Shown: piece by piece, positions 39,581 through 46,664 of the stretch
Layout: every line of letters begins with the position of its first letter
Numbering within the stretch: position 1 is the stretch's first letter
Assembly: GCA_963796675.1 (NCBI GenBank)
Contig: CAWCMS010000002.1
Coordinates: forward strand, 496,001 to 560,000
Length of the DNA: 64,000 nucleotides
DNA from: CAWCDJ01 sp963796675
GTDB lineage: Bacteria; Acidobacteriota; Terriglobia; Bryobacterales; Bryobacteraceae
Reading direction: 5' to 3'
Translations under genes and position numbers: made by a program
Notes under the pieces: generated by a model
Told to the model about the DNA's origin: nothing
The model's input: only the letters and a program-made list of their open reading frames with translations
Databases searched by the model: none

Positions 39581-40771
39581 TCACCGGGAGCAGCAGATCT
39601 GGCTGGAAACCAGCGCCGGTGTGGAGGCACGTTCGTCGCTGAAGTAGTTCATTTCTCCCATCCGGTGGTAAAAATCCCCAGCGATCCCGGCCGCCAGAGG
39701 ACCGATCGCCGGCCTACCGCCGGTCAGCAGCACCACGACTACGAGCTTGCGCTTTCCTTCGTCGTTGAACGAGCCGAACCATCCGAGGTGCGTATGGTCG
39801 TTACTGCACGTGCCGGTCTTGCCGGCAATGGGACCGTCCTCACGCGCGCGATGCGCCGTGCCGAACTCCACCGCCCCGCGCATGCCCGGCTTCACCATCG
39901 AAATCAGCGGGCCGATGTCCAGGTGCCGTTTCACGCGCGGAACGAACGCGTGGACCTCCGCCGGGCTCCGCGGATACTGCAGATAATACAAGGTGCCGCC
40001 ATTGGCGATCGCGCTCATCAGCGCCGCCAGTTGCAGCGGTGTTTGGGAAATCTCCTCGCCGAAACTCGTGAGCATTCCCACGCCGCCGTTCTGCGGAGGC
40101 GCCGATGGGAAGTGTCCCGGCTGTTCGTTCGGAATGTTCAAGCCGGCTTTCTCGCCGTATCCGAACAGATGAGCGTAGTAGCTCACCTTTTCGAAGCCCA
40201 GCCTCTGCCCCAAGGTCGCGAAATAGAAGTTGTTCGAATGGGCGAGCGCGTAGGTCAGGTCGATCCGCATCCCGCTCAGGCGGTATTTGGTCGCCGGCTT
40301 GATCAGGCCCGCACTCAGGCCCGCCAGGGCCACCGAAACCTTGATGGTGGAGCACGGCTGAAAGCCGCTGCTCAGCGCGACCTTCTGGTTGACCATGGTT
40401 AATATGCGGCCCGTGTTCGGGTCTACCACCACCACCGTCCCGTTGTAAGGGCCGAGCGCCTCGACGGCGGCGCGGCGTACCGTCGGGTCTTCTCCATCCA
40501 CGTAGTCGCCTGCCGTCGAATCGGCATATGTCGGCTGCGTCCACGGTCCTCCGCGAATAATCGGCGCCGTCGGCGTGCCCGGACGCTCCGTGTGAGCAAC
40601 CACGGGACGCACAATGGTACGCCGTGAAGCAATACCCTTTCGCGCCGCTGCCGGCCGGCGGACCCTTCGATGACTGGAGTGCTTCTTGGTGGCAGCGCTC
40701 AACCCGAAACCGCTGAGAAGCAGGAACACCAGTGCAAAACGGAACGCCTGGGGCGAGAAGAATCTCTTCAT
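39581..40771 (-). CDS. Penicillin-binding transpeptidase-domain protein
   Basis: The 396-residue protein has a signal peptide (residues 1-27), a basic linker rich in Arg, His and Ala, and a penicillin-binding fold with Ser141-x-x-Lys144 (STIK), Ser-Asn-Asn at 179-181, and KTGT at 318-321. It lacks the N-terminal PBP dimer or glycosyltransferase domain, so it resembles a stand-alone D,D-transpeptidase or a class D beta-lactamase relative. Role in crosslinking is favoured over beta-lactam hydrolysis because of its extended C-terminal part (GEEISQTPLQLAALMSAIAN), typical of transpeptidases. Confidence 0.9.
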   Translation of the reverse strand: MKRFFSPQAFRFALVFLLLSGFGLSAATKKHSSHRRVRRPAAARKGIASRRTIVRPVVAHTERPGTPTAPIIRGGPWTQPTYADSTAGDYVDGEDPTVRRAAVEALGPYNGTVVVVDPNTGRILTMVNQKVALSSGFQPCSTIKVSVALAGLSAGLIKPATKYRLSGMRIDLTYALAHSNNFYFATLGQRLGFEKVSYYAHLFGYGEKAGLNIPNEQPGHFPSAPPQNGGVGMLTSFGEEISQTPLQLAALMSAIANGGTLYYLQYPRSPAEVHAFVPRVKRHLDIGPLISMVKPGMRGAVEFGTAHRAREDGPIAGKTGTCSNDHTHLGWFGSFNDEGKRKLVVVVLLTGGRPAIGPLAAGIAGDFYHRMGEMNYFSDERASTPALVSSQICCSR

Positions 40772-40989
40772 AGATACAACCATCGCGGCTTATTTACGCG
40801 GGAGGAACTCGAGCCAAAGCAATTCGTCCAAGCCCGGCCGGAGCAACCAGGCTAAGCCTATTTTCACTAGCCCGCTAGGGCCCCGTCAAGATGATTTTCT
40901 TTCATTTTAACGCTCTTCCCTTTGCAGCAAATCAAACAATTGATCATCCCGATGAGGCGATTCGCTCATTTTGCCGCGAAACCCGATGC

Positions 40990-40995
40990 TATACT
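40990..40995 (+). promoter_or_regulatory. -10 box upstream of response regulator
   Basis: TATACT lies 11 bases before the first candidate start (41007). If used, the transcript starts close to or inside that codon, which would favour the later ATG at 41142. The rest of 40772-40989 shows no gene. Confidence 0.35.
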
Positions 40996-41006
40996 CGAAC
41001 CCAATC

Positions 41007-41570
41007 ATGCAACCGCCCCTGGACGTTCCCGCTCGTGCCGTCGCAAAAAGCGAGTACTCCACGCACACGGAACCGTGCGAAGGCGACGGCGGCCGGTCTT
41101 TTTCCAGTGGCATCCCGGATGCTCCTCCTCGCACCGCAGCCATGACCGCTTACGCCCGAACTCCAGGAGTCGCCAGCATCCTTTTTGTGGAGGATGAAGA
41201 GTCTCTTAGACTTCCGGTCTCGAGAATGCTTCAATGCCGCGGCTGGAGTGTGCTCGAAGCGGCCAACGGAGCGGTTGCCTTGGAACTGATCTACAGTCAC
41301 CAGGTAGACATCAGCGTCATCCTGTTGGACATGACGCTGCCCGGCACGTCCAGTCGGACGGTCATGGAAGAGTCCCGTCGCTGCCGTCCGCAGACCAAGG
41401 TCATCGTTACCAGCGCCTTCGACCTGAGCCAGGTCGACGCCGTGTTTGCCGGATTACATAAGGATGGATTCATCCGAAAACCCTACCGTCTCCACGAATT
41501 GACCGGCGTGCTTTCAAGCGTTCTCGAAGTCTCGACCTGCGGCTGCCACTCCGGTCCTTCCTTGTACTAA
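41007..41570 (+). CDS. Single-domain response regulator with disordered N terminus
   Basis: The 187-residue protein has a receiver domain from about residue 53 (ILFVEDEESLRLPVSRML), a phospho-acceptor Asp in VILLDMTLPG, Thr/Ser in VIVTSAF and Lys in FIRKPYRL. No output domain follows; the end has CGCHSG. The first 50 residues look disordered. The start is uncertain: an ATG at 41142 would leave only the receiver, and neither start has a clear ribosome-binding site. It could serve a kinase elsewhere or the CheA above. Confidence 0.8.
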   Translation: MQPPLDVPARAVAKSEYSTHTEPCEGDGGRSFSSGIPDAPPRTAAMTAYARTPGVASILFVEDEESLRLPVSRMLQCRGWSVLEAANGAVALELIYSHQVDISVILLDMTLPGTSSRTVMEESRRCRPQTKVIVTSAFDLSQVDAVFAGLHKDGFIRKPYRLHELTGVLSSVLEVSTCGCHSGPSLY

Positions 41571-41578
41571 TCTGAAGG

Positions 41579-42271
41579 TTGTCTCTCGAAGTCCTCCAGA
41601 ATGAAATCGTGCAGTGCCGCCTTTGTCCGCGATTGCGCGAGCATTGTTCCCAGATTGCGGAAATCAAACGCCGCGCCTATCGCGATCAGAACTACTGGGG
41701 ACGTCCGGTGCCGTCATTCGGTGACCCCCACGCGCGAGTGCTGATTGTCGGCCTCGCTCCTGGCGCGCATGGCGCGAACCGCACCGGCCGAATGTTCACC
41801 GGAGACAGCTCCGGCGATTTTCTCTACCGGGTGCTCCATCGCACCCGCTTCGCCTCGCAGCCTCAAAGCGTCTCGCGCGAAGATGGTCTCGCGCTCCATG
41901 GACTCTATATCACCGCTTCGGCCCACTGCGCGCCGCCTGGAAATAAGCCCGCTCCTCAGGAGATCCGCAACTGCCGCCCGTATCTCATTCGCGAGCTCGA
42001 ACAGTTGAAGAACCTCCGCGTAGTGGTGGCGCTCGGTAAGATCGCGTTCGACAACTACCTCGACACTCTCAAGGACCTCGGCGTGATCCGCAGCCGCGCA
42101 CCCTTCGTCTTTGGGCACAACTGCCGGTTCACGATTGCGCCGGGTCGCCCGGTTCTTCTGAGTTCGTACCATCCGAGTCAGCAGAATACATCGACGGGTA
42201 GACTGACGGAGAAGATGCTGGTGGAGGTGTTTCGGAAGGCTCGTAAGTTGGCGGATGATACGGCGCGGTAA
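41579..42271 (+). CDS. Family 5-like uracil-DNA glycosylase (iron-sulfur type)
   Basis: The 230-residue protein has the UDG motif 1 as VGLAPGAHGANRTGRMFTGD, which is the family 5 (UdgB) form, and motif 2 SSYHPSQQNT. Cysteines at 13, 16, about 117 and about 132 could bind a 4Fe-4S cluster. It removes uracil and other deaminated bases from DNA. The start is a TTG at 41579 directly before the first conserved helix; no ATG fits. Its 3' end overlaps the convergent CPBP gene by 143 bases, unusually long. Confidence 0.9.
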   Translation: MSLEVLQNEIVQCRLCPRLREHCSQIAEIKRRAYRDQNYWGRPVPSFGDPHARVLIVGLAPGAHGANRTGRMFTGDSSGDFLYRVLHRTRFASQPQSVSREDGLALHGLYITASAHCAPPGNKPAPQEIRNCRPYLIRELEQLKNLRVVVALGKIAFDNYLDTLKDLGVIRSRAPFVFGHNCRFTIAPGRPVLLSSYHPSQQNTSTGRLTEKMLVEVFRKARKLADDTAR

Positions 42272-43079
42272 CCCGTACCGCCGCGGCGACCAGCACCAGC
42301 ACGGCTGTGCACAGCACGCTGCCCTCCGGCCCCACCGTGCCTCCGGAAAGCCATGCCGGCCCGGTAGCGTAGGCCGAAAGGAAATGATGTTGGGCCGTGC
42401 CGCCGCTATCGGCCGTTCCATAAAAGAAGGTTTCCGCCCAATCCCAGCTCATGTGCGCGCCGATCGCCCACCACAACGAGCCGCTCCAGTGAACGCTGTA
42501 GGCGAACACCAGGCCCGCGAGCACCGCGTTGCCGATTCCGAGGAACTGCTCTCCGCCGTTGCCCAGGTGTCCCAGCCCGAACAGCAGCGCCACAATCAGC
42601 GCCGCCGGCTTGATGCCGATGCCTTGCGCCAGCACGTACATGGGGTAGCCCCGGGAGAGCATCTCTTCGCTGAAGCCCACCAGGGCGAACGTCGCGATCC
42701 AAAAGAGCGCCCACACCAGAGCCACGCTCCCCGTGAGCGCAGGCGGGCCGAAACGATACACGCCGGATGTCGTCAGCAGTCCGACGAGTAACGACAGCCC
42801 GGCGAATCCGACCACGGCTCCTGCAGCGAAATTGCGGCCGCCCCGTGCCGATGCGAGCCCGTACGATGCAAACGGCCGGCCGTCCAGCCGCGCCATGATC
42901 CACGTAGCGCCGGCGGCGGCCAGTGCCTGGCATAATTCGCCCGGCAGCAAGCGCAGGTCGAGGTTCCCGACTCGCGGTTTTATCGCCGAGAGTGCCAGTG
43001 CCAGCACCACGGCCAACACCAGAAAGAACGCGACCCGCCAACCGGACCTCAGGCCGTGAGGTCCGAGGAAGATTCGCAT
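42129..43079 (-). CDS. CPBP-family intramembrane glutamic endopeptidase
   Basis: The 316-residue protein has about eight membrane helices and the CPBP (Abi) motifs: Glu-Glu-x3-Arg in FSEEMLSRGYP, His in LLFGLGHLGN, and AHMSWDWAE. These Rce1-like proteases act inside the membrane, and their bacterial substrates are mostly unknown. A Pro/Ser-rich tail of about 50 residues (YHPPTYEPSETPPP) follows the last helix, and this is the part that overlaps the UDG gene. I use the ATG at 43079 with TGAGG upstream; a TTG two codons earlier is possible. Confidence 0.9.
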   Translation of the reverse strand: MRIFLGPHGLRSGWRVAFFLVLAVVLALALSAIKPRVGNLDLRLLPGELCQALAAAGATWIMARLDGRPFASYGLASARGGRNFAAGAVVGFAGLSLLVGLLTTSGVYRFGPPALTGSVALVWALFWIATFALVGFSEEMLSRGYPMYVLAQGIGIKPAALIVALLFGLGHLGNGGEQFLGIGNAVLAGLVFAYSVHWSGSLWWAIGAHMSWDWAETFFYGTADSGGTAQHHFLSAYATGPAWLSGGTVGPEGSVLCTAVLVLVAAAVRVTAPYHPPTYEPSETPPPASSPSVYPSMYSADSDGTNSEEPGDPAQS

Positions 43080-43161
43080 AGGCAAGCCTCAGGGTACCAA
43101 AGCGGCACCGGCGGGAATTTTCGCACAACTGGCCCCTTTAAGCTCATACAATAGAAGGGAT

Positions 43162-44160
43162 ATGAACCTGGAACAGGTGGCACGGCGAGCGAAAGTCTCC
43201 ACTGCTACAGTGTCCCGCGTCTTGAACAACGCCAACGTGGTCAAGAGCACTACCAGGGCACGGGTTCTGCGGGCGATCGAGGAGCTCAAGTACCACCCGA
43301 ATCTCCACGCGCGGCACCTCGCCGGCGGGAAGAGCAGCACCATCGGGGTGATCGTCTCCAACATGGAGAACCCCTTCTTCTTCGACATCTACAAGACGGT
43401 CGAATCCGACGCGCGCGCCGGCGGATATGAAGTCGTCGTCGCCAACACCGGTTACCGCCCTGAACAGTTGGTGGCCAGCATCCGGCTGATGATCGGCCGC
43501 CGCGTGGCAGGACTCGCGGCCATCGTTTCGGAGATGGATCCGGCGCTGATCGAAGAGCTGAACGACAGCCAGATCCCCGTGGTGTTCTACGATGTCGGCT
43601 CCCCGCGCAAGAACATCACCAACATCCGTGTGGACTACCGCCGCGGCATCGGAAAGGTGGTCGATTACCTGCACACCATGGGGCACCGCCGCCTCGGCTT
43701 CATCGGCCATCACTCGGTTCTCGGCCCCATCAACGAACGAATGAAGGCGGTCCTGGACTCGGTCGCCCGTTTCCCCGACCTCGAAGTGCGATCTTCAGCC
43801 GATGCCGACACGCTCGAAGGCGGGCGCCAGGCGGCTCGCTCGCTTTGGTGTACCGGCTACCGGCCCACGGCCCTGATCTGCGTGAATGACGTGATGGCGG
43901 TCGGCGCGCTCCGCGAACTCCGCGAACTCGGCCTGCGCGTGCCAGAGGATATCTCCGTCACCGGCTTCGACAACGTGAAGCTCTCCGAGTTCTGCTATCC
44001 GGCACTCACCACGGTCCACATTCCTCGCGATCGCATCGGCCACATCATCAGCGAGCGACTGGCGCCCTCCGCCGATCGTGCGAACGGGACGGCCGAAGAA
44101 GAGATCGTGATCGATCCCGAATTCGTTTTGCGCGATTCCACAGGTCCGGCGCGCCGGTAA
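43162..44160 (+). CDS. LacI-family transcriptional regulator
   Basis: The 332-residue protein has the LacI helix-turn-helix and hinge at residues 1-58 (NLEQVARRAKVSTATVSRVLNN, LHARHLAGGKSSTIGVI) and a periplasmic-binding-protein-like effector domain (SNMENPFFFDIYKTVE, ICVNDVMAVGAL, GFDNVKLSEFCYPALTTV). It should bind a sugar-like ligand and control carbohydrate genes, but none is adjacent, so its targets are elsewhere. A GAAGGGAT ribosome-binding site precedes the ATG. Confidence 0.94.
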   Translation: MNLEQVARRAKVSTATVSRVLNNANVVKSTTRARVLRAIEELKYHPNLHARHLAGGKSSTIGVIVSNMENPFFFDIYKTVESDARAGGYEVVVANTGYRPEQLVASIRLMIGRRVAGLAAIVSEMDPALIEELNDSQIPVVFYDVGSPRKNITNIRVDYRRGIGKVVDYLHTMGHRRLGFIGHHSVLGPINERMKAVLDSVARFPDLEVRSSADADTLEGGRQAARSLWCTGYRPTALICVNDVMAVGALRELRELGLRVPEDISVTGFDNVKLSEFCYPALTTVHIPRDRIGHIISERLAPSADRANGTAEEEIVIDPEFVLRDSTGPARR

Positions 44161-44279
44161 TTGACGCGAACGCCTACTCCCAAATCAACGCGGCAAGGCA
44201 TGCTCGGCTCGGTGCGCAAATCAGAGATCTAGATGTAAGTTGCAGATAGTGCCGCGCGATGTTAGGCTGGTGCTTCGAT

Positions 44280-44732
44280 ATGCCTCGCCGACCGTGTCCG
44301 CGCCATGACAGCCAGCACCCATGCACGTGCGCGATGGGAAACGTGTACCGGTTCGTCGAGCCCGTGTTGTTGTTTCTACTGAAGCGGAACGGGCAGTGTC
44401 ACGGCTACGAATTGGCCGGCCATCTGGGCGAGTATGCCCTGACCGATTCGGAAATTGAGATCGCTGCCCTCTATCGGACTCTCCGCCAGTTGGAGCGGAA
44501 CGGATGCGTCGAGTCGGCGTGGAAGGCCCCGGGCAGCGGCCCCGCCCGCAGGGTCTACACACTGACTCCTCGTGGAGAGGAGCATTTGCAGGAGTGGCTG
44601 GTTGTATTGGATCACATGTGCCATTCGATGAAGCGCCTGGTCGCGGAAGCGAAAAGGACTGCGGGGAGGACGTCTTCCTCCTCCGCCCAGGTCGGACGCC
44701 GGTCCGCCAAATCCGAAAAGCGGCTGGCATAG
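44280..44732 (+). CDS. PadR-family regulator with Cys/His-rich N terminus
   Basis: The 150-residue protein has a PadR winged helix from about residue 20 (FVEPVLLFLLKRNGQCHGYEL, IAALYRTLRQLERNGCVES, RVYTLTPRGEEHL). The N terminus carries CPRHDSQHPCTC, a Cys/His cluster that could bind a metal or Fe-S centre and sense redox or metal state. It is the first of four closely packed genes (hotdog, NifX-like, cysteine-synthase-like). The start is either this ATG or one seven codons upstream at 44259. Confidence 0.88.
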   Translation: MPRRPCPRHDSQHPCTCAMGNVYRFVEPVLLFLLKRNGQCHGYELAGHLGEYALTDSEIEIAALYRTLRQLERNGCVESAWKAPGSGPARRVYTLTPRGEEHLQEWLVVLDHMCHSMKRLVAEAKRTAGRTSSSSAQVGRRSAKSEKRLA

Positions 44733-44735
44733 GCG

Positions 44736-45209
44736 ATGCTGACCTCTAGCGGCACCCTGCCCGTCCCTGCCGCGACCGATACGTCCTCGACCTGCTTTGT
44801 GTGCGGGGAAGGCAACCCGAGCGGTCTGCGCATTCGATACCAGATAGAGGCCGAGGGTGAGAGCCTGGCGTACTGGCAGCCGGGTACGGCGTGGGAAGGG
44901 TTCCATGGAATCGTTCATGGCGGCATCGTGAGCACTGTCCTCGACGAAGCGATGTCGAAGGCGGTGGCCAGCATTGGGTGCCACGCCCTGACAGCGGAGT
45001 TGCGCGTCCGGTTCCGGCATCCAGTCCGCTCGGGCTCGGGCGTTTCGATTCGGGGTCGCGTCATCGACCGGAATCGGCGGCGTATCCGTACGGAGGCTGC
45101 GTTGACGAACCGCGACGGACGGGAACTCGCGCACAGCTGGGGCGTATTTCTGATTCCGCCGGAAGGCGGAGAGTTGGGAGAACAGGATGAGAATTGCGGT
45201 ACCGACTAA
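44736..45209 (+). CDS. PaaI/YdiI-type hotdog-fold thioesterase
   Basis: The 157-residue protein has the hotdog core with catalytic HGG and acidic helix (GIVHGGIVSTVLDEAMSKA). A CFVCGEGNPSGLRI segment near the N terminus holds a Cys-x2-Cys typical of one hotdog subgroup. It should hydrolyse acyl-CoA thioesters, and the substrate is unknown. It starts 4 bases after padR, and its end overlaps the NifX-like gene by 23 bases. Confidence 0.88.
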   Translation: MLTSSGTLPVPAATDTSSTCFVCGEGNPSGLRIRYQIEAEGESLAYWQPGTAWEGFHGIVHGGIVSTVLDEAMSKAVASIGCHALTAELRVRFRHPVRSGSGVSIRGRVIDRNRRRIRTEAALTNRDGRELAHSWGVFLIPPEGGELGEQDENCGTD

Positions 45210-45594
45210 CGACGGTGTATCGATTTCCGCGCACTTCGGGAGAAGCGCCGGGTTTCTGGTTTTCGAGGCTGAAGATGGAAAAATTCGCTCTTGCGTGGTG
45301 AAGACCAATCCGGCCGTTCATGCGGACGGCGAGCACGCTTGCGCCGGGAATCATGCGGAGGCGTCGCACGCCGGACACGCGGCCCACGACCATTCCGCGA
45401 TTGTCTCCGCGCTTGCGGGATGCGAGGTCGTGCTGTGCGCCGGCATGGGCCAGCGGGCGGTGGATGCTCTTCGCCTGAGTGGCGTGAACGAGATCGTGGT
45501 GACCGAACCCGGACCGGCGGAAGCGCGCGTGCGGGATTACTTGAATGGCACGCTGCCCGTGGCCCCAACGCACTTCTGCGGCTGCAAGCATTAG
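45187..45594 (+). CDS. NifX/NifB-C-like Fe-Mo cluster-binding domain protein
   Basis: The 135-residue protein has the dinitrogenase iron-molybdenum cofactor domain: RIAVPTNDGVSISAHFGR at the start, and GCEVVLCAGMGQRAVDAL and GVNEIVVTEPG later. A His-rich insert (about residues 45-69, HADGEHACAGNHAEASHAGH) and a C-terminal CGCKH suggest metal binding. Stand-alone proteins of this kind are common in non-nitrogen-fixers and handle Fe-S or Mo clusters. It is translationally coupled to the hotdog gene. No nif genes are nearby. Confidence 0.88.
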   Translation: MRIAVPTNDGVSISAHFGRSAGFLVFEAEDGKIRSCVVKTNPAVHADGEHACAGNHAEASHAGHAAHDHSAIVSALAGCEVVLCAGMGQRAVDALRLSGVNEIVVTEPGPAEARVRDYLNGTLPVAPTHFCGCKH

Positions 45595-45613
45595 GGAGAG
45601 GGGCGGCATCTCG

Positions 45614-46561
45614 ATGGCTACTACGAATCTTCAGCCGGCAGGCGTCAACCGTTACCCGGCCCGCCTGCCGGCGACTCCGTTGGTCCCCGTGCAGCTTTCC
45701 TCCGATGGTCCCGCCATCTGGTGCAAACTCGAATTCCTCAATCCCAGCGGATCGACCAAGGACCGGATTGCACGCTACATGCTCGGCAACGCGTTCGACC
45801 GTGGAGATGTGAAACCCGGTGACACGGTCATCGAAGCATCCAGTGGATCGACCAGCATTGCGATGTCGCTCGTGTGCGCCCAACTCGGTTTGCGCTTCAT
45901 CGCGGTCGTGCCCGAGGGTGTCAGCAATGAGCGCGCGATGATGATCCGCGCCTACGGCGGGACCGTGTGTTTCAGTAGTAAGGAAGCCGGGATTGCCGGG
46001 TGCATCCGGGAATCCGAGAGACTCGCCGCCGAACTCGGGGCGTACTTACCGCGCCAGTTCTTCAATCCGGAAAACGCGGACGCGCACCGTTACGGTACCG
46101 CCGTGGAGATCCTGGAACAGATTCCCGGGCACCAGGTCGACGCAGTCGTCAGCGGCGTCGGCACGGGCGGCACGCTCATGGGACTGGTCGAAGGCTGCGC
46201 CGATCGTGGTAAGCGGCCGCAGGCAGTATTGGCGCGTCCGGTTGATTTGCACCGGCCGCGCGAACAGGAGTGCTGCAGCTTCAGTTGCCGGATTCCCGGA
46301 GTGGTTGAGTGTATCTCGACGATCTTCCGTGAAGAGGATCATCCGGAGCTGATTACCATCGAAGTGCCGGATGACGAGGCGATCCGTGTGACGCGGGAAC
46401 TCATTCGCCGCGGCTTCCCGGTAGGTGCAAGCTCGGGCCTGAACTACTTTGCTGCCGTGGCTCTCGCAGCCAGGATGCCGGACGCCGTGATTGTCACCGT
46501 CCTGCCTGACCGCATGGAACGTTACTTTTCGACCGAACTGTTCCGCCCGTATACGACTTAG
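45614..46561 (+). CDS. Cysteine-synthase-like PLP enzyme, divergent active site
   Basis: The 315-residue protein is a fold-type II PLP enzyme: lysine 49 (NPSGSTKDRIA), the phosphate-binding glycine loop GVGTGGTLMG, and C-terminal GASSGLNY. Two parts differ from CysK. The asparagine loop reads SSGSTSIAMS where CysK has TSGNTGI, so the Asn is replaced by Ser. Around residue 215-230 a Cys cluster (QECCSFSC) replaces the usual loop. It may therefore not be a plain O-acetylserine sulfhydrylase. The ATG at 45614 follows GGGAGAGGGG; it is the last gene of the PadR cluster. Confidence 0.85.
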   Translation: MATTNLQPAGVNRYPARLPATPLVPVQLSSDGPAIWCKLEFLNPSGSTKDRIARYMLGNAFDRGDVKPGDTVIEASSGSTSIAMSLVCAQLGLRFIAVVPEGVSNERAMMIRAYGGTVCFSSKEAGIAGCIRESERLAAELGAYLPRQFFNPENADAHRYGTAVEILEQIPGHQVDAVVSGVGTGGTLMGLVEGCADRGKRPQAVLARPVDLHRPREQECCSFSCRIPGVVECISTIFREEDHPELITIEVPDDEAIRVTRELIRRGFPVGASSGLNYFAAVALAARMPDAVIVTVLPDRMERYFSTELFRPYTT

Positions 46562-46633
46562 GCAACGTCGTATCTCCTTCGAATGAATCGATCTCGCGGC
46601 TGTCTATAGGGGCTTCACTCCAATACGGCCTGA

Positions 46634-46639
46634 TATAAT
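46634..46639 (+). promoter_or_regulatory. -10 box of the ADOP permease gene
   Basis: A perfect TATAAT lies 25 bases before the GTG start; no good -35 box is visible at 16-18 bases upstream. A strong GAGGGAGGAACT ribosome-binding site follows. Confidence 0.45.
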
Positions 46640-46664
46640 CGGCGCACGGAACGAGGGAGGAACT

